DNA from: Massarina eburnea CBS 473.64
Lineage: Eukaryota > Ascomycota > Dothideomycetes > Pleosporales > Massarinaceae
Length of the DNA: 64,000 nucleotides
NCBI GenBank assembly: GCA_010093635.1
Contig: MU006778.1
Coordinates: 500,412-564,411 of the forward strand
Direction: 5' to 3'
Part shown: piece by piece, positions 55,249 to 64,000 of the stretch
Layout of the letters: every line of letters begins with the position of its first letter
Position numbering within the stretch: the first letter of the stretch is position 1
Notes under the pieces: generated by a model
Told to the model about the DNA's origin: nothing
The model's database searches: none
What the model saw: the letters and a program-made list of their open reading frames with translations, nothing else
Program-made: the position numbers and the translations under genes

Positions 55249-57081
55249 ATGCGTGAACTCACCAGAACAAGAACAAGCCCTCGAAACCCGGATGACTTCC
55301 CATTTGTGCAGTTGCTACTGCTCTGTATGTCCCTCTTCCGCCTCTCATCCCAACAACTACAAGCCAGCAACTAACATTAACCGCAGCGCTCGTTCGCGTT
55401 GCAGAGCCAATTGCCCTCACCTCCATCTTTCCCTATGCCATAAGGCTTGCCTCTTACTATGGCATTCCCGAATCGCAGGGCCCGTTCTTCGCGGGTATCC
55501 TCATCTCTGCCTTCTCTCTTGCTGAAGCCTGCACCGGCATGTTTTGGGGAGGTTTAAGCGATCGACTGGGTCGCAAGCCAGTCTTGCTTCTGGGATGCTT
55601 CGGCACCATTTCCTCGTTGCTAGTCGTCGGGTTCGCACCCAGCTTTTGGGTCGCACTCTGCGGTCGCATCGTCGGTGGTGTTCTGAATGGCAATATCGGA
55701 GTTATCCAAACCATGGTTGGCGAACTGGTGCAAAACCCAGCCCATGAACCCAAAGCATACGCTGTGATGCCGTTCGTCTGGAGCATTGGGACTATTGTCG
55801 GACGTAAGAGACACCCCATTCCCCCTATTTCCTCCCCAATGCCATGCTAATTTCATAGCTTCGATCGGTGGATATTTTGCCGAGCCAGCACGCAACTTCC
55901 CTTCAATCATCTCGTCTTCTGGAATCTTTGCCAAGTTCCCGTACCTTCTCCCTAATCTCATTTGCACCGGGTTGCTTGTTATTGCTATGATCGCAGGCTA
56001 TGTTCTCCTCGAGGAGACGCACCCGGATATGCAACCATGGAGCACTGAAGCCGATCTCGATAGCTCTGCAGCTGAAACTCCACTGCTTCCCGCTCAAGGC
56101 GCTACTGCCAATGCGCCAGCCAATCTGACCACAGAATGCTACGGGACATTCGATGCGGTCGATATGCAGCGTGACGAGCTGTGGCATGTCAGGTCGAACG
56201 GTGAATGGATTGGAGATACTCCTTCGAATGATAAGGTCGTTACGAGAACGGTCTTGACTTTTGTGGCGGCGTTAGGGATCTTTACCTATCACTCGGTAAG
56301 CTTCAAAATTGACCTTTCCCGGAATAATCAAGGGGAAGCCTGTTGCGATGCCCGGGGCCGCTCTGTAAAGTGTTTGCTAATACTTCTGCAGATGACTTAC
56401 GATCATTTACTTCCGATCTACTTCCAGGATAAGCGCGCTGACGATGTGTCCGTCCTCTCCATCTCGTCCAATTCACTCGGAGGCGGCCTCGGCATACCAC
56501 TTCAAGATGTCGGAATCATCATGTCCGTCAATGGACTGATTCAACTGTTCATACAGGGCGCCATCTTCCCAGTACTAGCTTCTTGGTTTGGTGTGTGGAG
56601 ACTGCTCGTCATTGTGACCATCGGCCATCCCATTGCATACTTCATTGTCCCTTTTCTACCTCTGCTTCCGCAAACCTTACTCTACCCCGGCATATACACT
56701 TGCCTCGCCATTCGAAGTCTCACCTCGATCGTTGCCTACCCACTCCTCCTCATCATGATTAAGGAAGCCGCGCCGTCTCCAGCCCATCTCGGCAAGATCA
56801 ACGGTCTCGCAGCGAGCACTGGAGCTGCTTGTCGGACGATGGCTAGTCCGATTGCCGGATTGCTATATGGATTGTCGATTGAGATGCATTTCACGCCTAT
56901 TGCTTGGTGGGCGTCCGCACTCGTTGCGCTCTTCGGAGCCATGCAGATACCGTTCATGAGCCGAGCCGCCTCTAACTGCAACCCCAGGGTCCAAACAGCA
57001 GCGCGGTGTTGTTTGTCGAAGAAGGATCGCATCCAAAGGCATAGCGTGGTCCATATCACGGTCGAGGAAGAGACAGCGTAA
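55249..57081 (+). CDS. MFS transporter, DHA1-like
   Basis: Four exons (55249-55324, 55387-55803, 55859-56295, 56392-57081) give 539 aa. The N-terminal block PRNPDDFPFVQLLLLSLVRV, then AEPIALTSIFPYAI, and the loop 2-3 signature WGGLSDRLGRKPVLLLG (MFS motif A) identify the 12-helix drug:H+ antiporter-like group, as does GRIVGGVLNGNIGV. A central hydrophilic loop of ~90 residues (EETHPDMQPWSTEADLDSS onward) separates the two six-helix halves. The second half has SVNGLIQLFIQGAIFPVLAS and a C-terminal cytosolic tail rich in basic residues and Cys. The third intron (96 nt) has no stop and is in frame, so retention would insert 32 residues. Substrate unknown; likely plasma or vacuolar membrane. The start is the only ATG near the conserved N-terminal block. 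Confidence 0.9.
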
Positions 57082-59170
57082 ATCTTTGAGTGTGTTTCAG
57101 CAACCTCGATATTCCGTTTCGCAAGGTCAATATTTGTCGAGAAGAGTAGATGTGACGGACATCGATCATATGCGCCAAGCGTTTTCATGGAGTTAGGTTC
57201 TTACCAGCGGCGTTGGTGTTTGTGTGCACCTAGGGATTAAACGTTGCACAAATGTTTTCGTGCGAATGCACCAATGGTTTAGAGATTCTTAGTGCCTGTA
57301 CATAATACTCATAGGAGTATGCATATAGTCTGTGGTACATGGGTGCATATAAATATACGCTACATAACAATTTGACTGCGACCACAGTGTTTCATATTCC
57401 TAGAACCCTACCTACTTGGCAAGAGGGGAATTACCAGTCTTGTGAAACTACGGGTTTACCCATCGGCATTTCACGGCGAACCTCAAGATGAACGCCAAGC
57501 TCGAAATGAAGGTGAGGCTTGCCTGTGGATCCAACTTTTACGCTGCCGGAGTTTGGGGGTGAGGTGAGTAAGTGGGGGCAGAGAATGATCTATTGAATGC
57601 AAGCGCATGGCCCCTGCTGCCATGCTGCGTGAAGATTGGGACATACTCCGACGACGTGGAATCATCTCTGGGTCAGGACAGCTTGAGTCTAGTTGGGTCG
57701 AGCATGGGACGAATTGAGGGGTGTCACAAGAGAGGTGGGTCGGCACTGCCACCTCTGTCTTGCCAGAGTCGAATTGAAGTTGGTTGCATGGTGTTTGAAG
57801 TTTACCATGGCCTGCAAGGTAGCACGCACAGGCCGCATGGGAAGGAAGGGGAAGGGGAGGACTCAAGAGATGGCGCGTGAGACCCCTGCAGCGTGCATTT
57901 GGGTCTAGCGCGTAGTCCCAAGTTGGGAGAGCGATGGCGCTGAGCGACGGGGTTTGAAGATGTGAAGTCCGACGATCTGGTGTCTACTGCAATAGAACAT
58001 GGTGAGCTGTGGATGGCCTTGCAGAGGGAATTGTCGGCATCAACCCTCCTTTCACTTTCACTTCACTTTGCGCGCGTTATCCTCCAAAAGCCCATCAGCC
58101 CAGCACCAAGGGTCTGATTCGCTAAGGAGATTCCGCTGGTGCAACACGATACGGCGGGTGAAACGCGCCCGTGCTACCTTCAACCGCTGTCTACATACCA
58201 ATTGGGTCAAGCGTGCGCGGGAGAGCGGCGGGTACCCAAATAAGCTTTGGCGTGTTCCTGTCTGGAGAGCCACGGATTACTTCTTTGGGCGCGACGGTGA
58301 ACGTGCAGAGCGAGTTGCGCAGGGGGGCGTATGGACTCACTGGTAGTTATTCAGGCAAGTAGAAGGCGAATTGACCGGCTTACTCAGTCGAGCTGAGTCG
58401 AGCTGAGTCGAGCTGGAATACGAGAGCCCCTCATTCGTCTTACCAAAGGCGAGCATGTAATGGAGAAACGTCTGGCCGACCTTTACAGCGGAGGTCGGAA
58501 ATCGACTATCACTTTCCACTCGATCACTGCCGATCGATCGCCCTGACGCCAGAACCCTACGTCTAGACTCCCAAAGTGCTCGGTTTCCCCTTTCATCCAG
58601 CATGGAATATCTACTTGTGGCTAATTATTGGGTCCGTACCTGCATGAACTTTGCTCAGGCCGCTATTTGGAGCGTTTCAGAAGCGCTCGGCTCCTAGCTT
58701 GAACTGAACGGTTCGACCGCAATCCATCAGGCCACTAAGGCCAGCCTGCACCGGACTGCGATGACCCAACAAGAAACCATGTGGAACGCGCGACAAGCAC
58801 ATGGTGGTCCCGCCTACACTCCGTGGCTGTGTACTAAGCTTGTTCTCCCAATGGCCGTTGGTACTAGCGCACTCCGTTCCACGGGATTCTCAAGTGCTGT
58901 TTCAAGTCCGTGCATACAGCGAGACAAGTATGGATGGTGCATGCGTAGACGGTATATCTATCTCTCCTTTGCCCATTGTACTGACTTCTCTATCTTCACT
59001 ACAGCGTTCGGCTTCTTATTTACATTAATCATAAAGGATTGGACAAGGTCATTCGCTTCCTTTGTCCTTTGTTTTTACTTTCGTTAAGCAGTGCTTACCA
59101 TTTACCTTCTAACAGTCCTTGGTACTGTTGTCTTTCGTTACTACAACCTACTTTTAGCTTCCCCATCATT
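57082..59170. other. Intergenic region of about 2 kb upstream of CFEM gene
   Basis: No gene supported. A 10-bp tandem repeat is listed separately. The last ~200 bp are pyrimidine-rich with a CTTTGTCCTTTGTTTTTACT-type leader typical of highly expressed fungal genes. Confidence 0.5.
58386..58415 (+). repeat. 10-bp tandem repeat, 3 units
   Basis: Three perfect copies of AGTCGAGCTG. Short, in non-coding sequence; no evident function. Confidence 0.8.
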
Positions 59171-60933
59171 ATGAAGGGATCTATCGCTCTTCTCGTTTCC
59201 GGCCTTGCTTCCCAGCAGGTCGCTGCTACCTGGAACCGCCAGGCTACCAACTTCAACACTCCCCAATACAGCAACAACGAGTGTTCTGACAAGCAGAACA
59301 CTGGTTTCGACTGGTCTGATATCAATGACGGCCAAAAGGATTTCGACTACGGAGACTTCAACTTCGGTGGCGGCTGGACTTGCTCCAACAAGTTTGGCAA
59401 GCGTGACTTAGTAAGTCATTCACTACGATGCGCATTAGCAAATGTGTGGATGAACTTTTACTAACTTCACAGATCACTAAGCGCACTTTTAACAGCAAGT
59501 GCGTCAAGAACACGGTCTCTAAGGAGACGCCTGCCAGCTTCTCTTGCGACAAGAGGAAGGATGGTTTCTCTGTTAAGGAGATTGATGTCTCGGTTGACCA
59601 CGATGTTGACCTCGAGTTCCACTACAAGATGAGCGACGGCTCCACCTGCAAGCAAACCACTTCTTGCAAGACGGAGGGTACTACCGTGAAGAACACCCAG
59701 TGCGGTGGTGCTCAGAGCGTTGAGGTTTACCTTGGCAGCAGCAAGGAGAACAAGTCCAGCTGCGACATTGGCTTCCACAACATTCGCTTCGACTGCACAC
59801 CGGGACAGACCTACAGCCCCCCCGCGTCCTACACTCCTACCCCTTCCAAATCCAGCGCAAGCAAGCCTCCCCAGACCACTAGCGCTAGCTCAACTTCCAA
59901 GGCCTCGTCCTCTTCGCACGCGTCTTCGTCGATTGTTGTTAGCTCTTCTAGCAAGGCTTCCTCATCATCTGCCAGCTCTTATCATTTTTCAAACAGCACC
60001 TTGAGCACTGCCACGAAGCCATCGTCTACGCCCGTTTCCATCTCGGCTAGCTCCAGCGTTGTCTCCAGCTCTTCCCAGGCATCTTCCTCGTCGGCACCAG
60101 CTTCTTCTACTGAATATGTTCTTGCATCCTCTGCGCCGTCGGCCCCCGCCTCGAGCTCTAAGCCGTTGACCACCCCCGCTGGCAGCACCACGGCCCCTGC
60201 GACCTCCAGCCCTGCGCCGTCATCTTCTGCTTACCCTCCTGCGACTCCTCCCGATGTTCTCCCCAAGTGCTTGAACACCTGGATCCAGATCAACACCCAG
60301 TGCAAGGACAACACCGACAACGCTTGCTACTGCAAGATCCCCGACTTCACCAAGAACGTCATCGACTGCGTTGCTTCTTACTCCACCGCCGAGGAAGCTC
60401 AGAAGGCGCTGCAATACTTCATTGGTATCTGCGCTGCTGACATCCCCACGAACCCCGGAATCATCTCTGACTGCCCGTCCAACATCCCTATCAACCCTAC
60501 CACGTCGGCTCCGGCCCCGTCTACGGCAGCTGCCACCAAGCCTGCGTCCTCCGCACCTGCTGTTTCTGCACCCGCTCCTTCAGCTGCTGCCCCGAGTGTT
60601 CCTTGCACGACCATTACTGTCGGTTCTACCACATACACTGTCCCTCAGGTCGTCTTCACCACCTCCACTCCGGCACCTGTTGCCCCTGGCGCACCCGCCC
60701 CTAGCGACGAGCCCATCAACCTCGTCCCGGGCACAACTCCAGCCGCCGCATCGGCTACCACCACAGGAGCTCCTTATCCTATCCCGTCTAGCTTGAGCTC
60801 TTCCATCAAGCCTACCGGCACCGGTGCGGTCCAGCCATCAACTCCTGCTCAGCAGTTCACCGGCGCGGCTTCGTCGCTTAAGATGCAGCTCCCGGCCGCG
60901 TTCGTCGCTGTCATCGCTTTCTTTACTTTGTAA
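59171..60933 (+). CDS. GPI-anchored CFEM cell wall protein
   Basis: Two exons (59171-59410, 59473-60933) give 566 aa. The intron ends TTTTACTAACTTCACAG, with a canonical branch point. A short signal peptide (KGSIALLVSGLASQQVAA) precedes an N-terminal Cys-rich domain: FGKRDLITKRTF at the splice junction, SVDHDVDLEFHYKMSDGSTC, TTVKNTQCGGAQSVEVYLG. This is the domain typical of the CfmA-type GPI-CFEM proteins of aspergilli. A Ser/Ala/Thr/Pro-rich, heavily O-glycosylatable spacer follows. Residues about 360-425 form a CFEM-like module (CLNTWIQINTQCKDN, ACYCKIPDF, VIDCVASYS, FIGICAADIP). A second spacer and a hydrophobic GPI-attachment tail (SLKMQLPAAFVAVIAFF) end the protein. CFEM proteins bind heme or contribute to wall stability and surface interactions; which applies here is not known. 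Confidence 0.9.
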
Positions 60934-61288
60934 ATGCATCTGTTGTAATAATACGAGCGAGCGCTTTGGCTTTCTCTCTCAGGAATGGTGGTAATACTCA
61001 TCTCCTTGTTGTTAATAGTGTTTTTGAGTTTTATACCAAGTACATAGGAGTACGATAGAAGCAAATCTAAACATACATACATGTAGACGTTGAACAATAT
61101 CCATACACGTGACCTACATGTTTCAATTGATGTTTCAACCTTTGAATGTTCGTGAATCCGTCCCCCGCATGATTGGTCTAAGCTCTCTCGGGAGCGACGT
61201 CATGCAGGTGGGCACAGAGCCGCACACACAACTCATTGACGATCTCCAAGCCTCGCGACAATCACCGCGCATGTAACCCGGCGGCACC
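60934..61288. other. Intergenic region between CFEM gene and NCA2
   Basis: 355 bp with no gene; contains the CFEM 3' flank and the NCA2 promoter. Confidence 0.5.
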
Positions 61289-63476
61289 ATGAGTTTTGTG
61301 GTCGAGTAAGTGCAGTCACAAGCCCAGCCTATCGTCACACGGGCATTGCTCAGCTAAGTCTACACAGCCAGGTCCGCCGAATCGACAGCCAGCTCGATCG
61401 GCTGCAGCTCTCGCGTGCCTCGTCCCCTCAATTCGGCGCCGCAGACTCGACTACCGCAGCCAAAGAACTCCACGATCCCCATAGTGCGGCGCGGATAACG
61501 CAATTGCAACGTCTAATCAAGAGCTTGGGTACTTCGGGAAGAGGCAAGCACGCACTGTTGCCTGTGGCACGAATTCGCAAGATACTGGAGCAAGCGAGCT
61601 TTTCGGAGGCGTGCTCGACATGTGGGGCGCTTTTCGAGCGGGCCGACAATGATGGGGGGCAGCCTGAAGAACATCTGGATTCGTCGTACGAACATGAGCT
61701 GGAGTGGTTGCTGCTGAGCAAGGCAACGACACAGGCATATGGCAAGGTCTTGAGCACTATTTTGGAACAGACCATTCCGCTCGAGGATGATATATGGTAC
61801 TGGGATGACATCCTATCGACCTATCGGTTTGCGGGTCTGTATTCGGTACAGACGAGTCCGCTGAGGATGTGGGATTGGGGCAAGGATGTTTGGTGGGTAA
61901 GGACGCGTATAGACACCCCTTTGGAGGTGCTATGCTGACTATCTGCGTTTTTTAGGATGTGAAATCGAGAGGTGGACGAATGGCCACGGATGGGTGGAAA
62001 GAGTTCTATGGGATGGTTACGGAGGCTGTGCGAGACAGGAGTGTAAGGGACCTGAAAAGGAAGGTTGTTGGACCGTTGGCGCTCGTGAGGAGCGAGGCCA
62101 GGAAAAAGAGAAGGGCTCTAAAGAGGATTAGGATGGTGAATGCTAACGCATTGGGTGTTTTGCTGGGAGAGGGGCTCAGCAACGAGAGCGTCCACGAAGA
62201 CGGCCTGCAATCACCCGGTCAATACGGCACATCGGATAAGCAACACCGCTGGAAGAGCGTTGTTGCGAAGAGTATCGCACTCATGGATGCTGTTCTTCAG
62301 AATGTGAACGACAGCGAGCTAACAATCGACAAATTCGACGATTCGATAGCCGCCACTACCCAAGATGACCGCTACTACGAGCTTCACGAACCCTCCGGGG
62401 AACGAACGGCCATGTCTCTCAAGCCCGCTGACGTGGCAGTACGTCTCAATGCTCTCCTCTCACACGCCTTACCCCAGTACTCGTCGAACTTTGGCCTCGT
62501 AGCACGCGAAAACGGACGTCCCTCGCGTCTCATCCGATACTGGCTGCCTGTATCAATCGCTCTCATCTCGTCTACAACTGTCCTCCGCATCTTTGTCAAC
62601 CGCCGGGAAGAGATCCTTAACTGGGTCCGCGAATTCGGCCAAACCTTGATCGACTTCTACTCCAACTGGGTTCTAGAGCCTACCAAAAAGGTCATCGGCA
62701 CAATACGTCACGATGCGGACAGTGAGGTTTCAATTCTGAGCAAACGCAGCCTGGAATCGGACCGTGCCAGTCTTGAGCGGATGGTGGTTGATTTCGCCAT
62801 CGCGAACCCTGAAGGCCCAGCCCTCAATGGGACGCAGATTGCTGACATCCGGGCGAAAGTGAGGGAGGGAGATCTGACTCCAGTGCTGAGAGCTTATGAG
62901 AAGGATATCCGGAGCCCTGTGAAGGGTGCTATTATGGGCCACCTGGCAAGTGCACTGCTCATTCAGGTGCAGAAGACCAAGGTAGATGTAGAGGTGGCGA
63001 TGAGTGGGATCGACTCGATTCTGAAGAGCCAGGAGTTGTTGTTTGGGCGAGTACCCATTTTCAACGGCAACATAGCATGGTGCGGACTAACAATGCGCAG
63101 CTTCATTGGCCTCACACCAGGTGTCTTGGTTTCTATTGGCGTCTACAGATGGCTCACAGGCGTGTTCAGCAACCGGCAGGGCCTCAGACAATGGACACAG
63201 CAGGGACATCTCTTGCTCATACTCCGAAACATCGATCGCATCCTCACGAGCGCCACGCCCACCGAGTTCGGCGAGATCTCGTACAGGGACCATGGCCTGC
63301 TCCTCTGCGAGGTCCACCTTCTACGACAGGCTGCCAGTGGGATTTTGCCGCGCCGCATCTTCAATGACTTTCTGGTGGAAATCGACGAGCTCGTCGATGT
63401 GAGATCGGGACTGGAGCGGCAGCAGAAGGTGATTGAGAGGATCCGGTGGGCATACTCGAAGTGGTTTACGTCGTAA
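61289..63476 (+). CDS. NCA2: NCA2-like mitochondrial protein (nuclear control of ATPase)
   Basis: Three exons (61289-61305, 61368-61896, 61956-63476) give 688 aa. The 17-nt first exon encodes MSFVV and two bases of the next codon, then joins QVRRIDSQLDRLQLSR, the usual N-terminus. Family blocks are EDDIWYWDDILSTYRFAGLY with SVQTSPLRMWDWG, the WW junction across intron 2, and KVVGPLALVRSEARKKRRAL. Two membrane segments flank a loop (LPVSIALISSTTVLRIF, near residue 375; FIGLTPGVLVSIGVYRWL, near 570). The C-terminus has GHLLLILRNIDRILT and DHGLLLCEVHLLRQAA. In yeast NCA2 and NCA3 act on expression of mitochondrial ATP6/ATP8; the protein sits in the mitochondrial outer or inner membrane. The third-intron-side donor (61897) is chosen because the alternative at 61894 meets a stop. 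Confidence 0.92.
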
Positions 63477-63953
63477 GCCGGCATGTATTGTGTAGACAGG
63501 AACAGTACAACTCCGAGCCCCGTGATGCAGTCCGTGGGCCATTGTATGCAGTCGAGTGAATCGAGTGAGCCTTTGAGTGTTGTTTGTGTCGCCGTGGCGA
63601 AAGCAGGTCGAGCGCGGGCTGTGGCGGTGACAGGTGACTCTTGGCGGGGACCGCAACGTCGACGTACCACCTACCTGGCCCCGGTTGTCCTTCACACCTA
63701 CCCCAAGCAAGCCCGCACAAAGCGCCAGGAACACAGCAACGACCCAACGCCGTCTCTGTATCCCCCAAGCTCGCTGATTACGCTGATACTTCGGGTCTCC
63801 CATACGTGCGCAACACAACACTTGCAGAGCTCACCGCCGGCCTATCTCCGCAAGCACCGCCCCAGACCCCATTCGCAGACGCCGCAGCCTAGACGCTGCC
63901 CGCCCGCGCTCCCGCGACTCCTCAACGCCTTGCACGTACATCACACAGACAAC
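63477..63953. other. Promoter and leader of SEC4-like gene
   Basis: 477 bp between NCA2 stop and the SEC4-like ATG. A frame at 63641-63892 (plus) is open but lacks any family resemblance and overlaps the likely transcribed leader; not called. Confidence 0.5.
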
Positions 63954-64000
63954 ATGGCCGGCACAAGGAACTACGACTTTCTAGTAAGACTCCCCAGAAC
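63954..64000 (+). CDS. SEC4/Rab8-like GTPase, first exon (gene continues beyond window)
   Basis: An ATG at 63954 opens MAGTRNYDFL, followed directly by a GTAAG donor at 63984 that runs to the window edge. These ten residues are the standard N-terminus of the fungal Rab8/Sec4 exocytic GTPase group (SrgA/SEC4), where the next residues would be the first beta-strand and P-loop. The exon-1 break at this point is common in filamentous fungi. Only ten codons are visible, so the family call depends on a short but characteristic motif. Confidence 0.6.
   Translation, partial: MAGTRNYDFLVRLPR

Noticed and set aside
63641..63892. 83-aa plus-strand frame before the SEC4-like start
   Set aside because: No domain, Pro/Thr/Ala-biased composition, and it occupies the likely promoter/leader of the Rab gene.

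Overview
This window is nuclear DNA of a filamentous ascomycete (Pezizomycotina). The evidence is: most genes carry short introns of about 45-100 nt with GTAAGT/GTATGT-type donors and, in places, TACTAAC-like branch points; the genes are dense and lie on both strands; and several families are fungal (CFEM-GPI protein, fungal rhodopsin-like membrane protein, Bys1/thaumatin-like protein, DUF3292, NST1, NCA2). A dothideomycete is plausible from the overall gene style, but that is inference. No marker in the window proves it.

Layout. 1-8.5 kb is housekeeping: the 3' part of NST1, phosphoacetylglucosamine mutase PCM1/AGM1 (chitin/UDP-GlcNAc pathway) and a CSC1-like (DUF221) cation channel. 8.5-16.9 kb is looser. 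It has a long CT microsatellite, an RRM-type relic with one in-frame stop, a BTB/POZ-like gene, a small candidate ORF, a GMC oxidoreductase and an inverted repeat carrying two TCACGTGA sites. A seven-helix fungal rhodopsin-like gene follows (17-18.3 kb). 18.3-21.6 kb holds no intact gene; its minus strand carries recognisable debris of a DUF676/SERAC1-like alpha/beta-hydrolase gene of the kind found at the N-terminus of fungal NLR-like proteins.

21.6-41.4 kb is gene-dense again: a DUF3292 membrane protein, a predicted nuclear protein with a helix-turn-helix-like block, a C-terminally membrane-anchored unknown, mitochondrial enoyl reductase ETR1, a cytochrome P450, an aldo/keto reductase, a CECR5-like HAD phosphatase, a probable mitochondrial unknown and the Def1 homologue with a CUE domain and a long Q-rich tail. 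41.4-47.2 kb contains an F-box-like protein, a striking secreted protein (Bys1-like head, 31 hexapeptide repeats, duplicated Cys module) and two small candidate genes. 47.2-53.3 kb encodes TFIIB (SUA7) and the catalytic subunit of DNA polymerase alpha (POL1), both on the minus strand. 55.2-64 kb has a DHA1-like MFS transporter, a CFEM GPI-anchored wall protein, NCA2 and the first exon of a SEC4-like Rab GTPase that runs off the window.

I see no convincing biosynthetic cluster: the P450, AKR and MFS genes are not contiguous with a backbone enzyme. Exon coordinates were read by hand from splice signals and frame continuity; all totals give whole codons. The most unusual items are the hexapeptide-repeat secreted protein, the decayed hydrolase locus, the CACGTG inverted repeat, and a possible regulated intron in the Def1 gene that would yield a C-terminally truncated protein.
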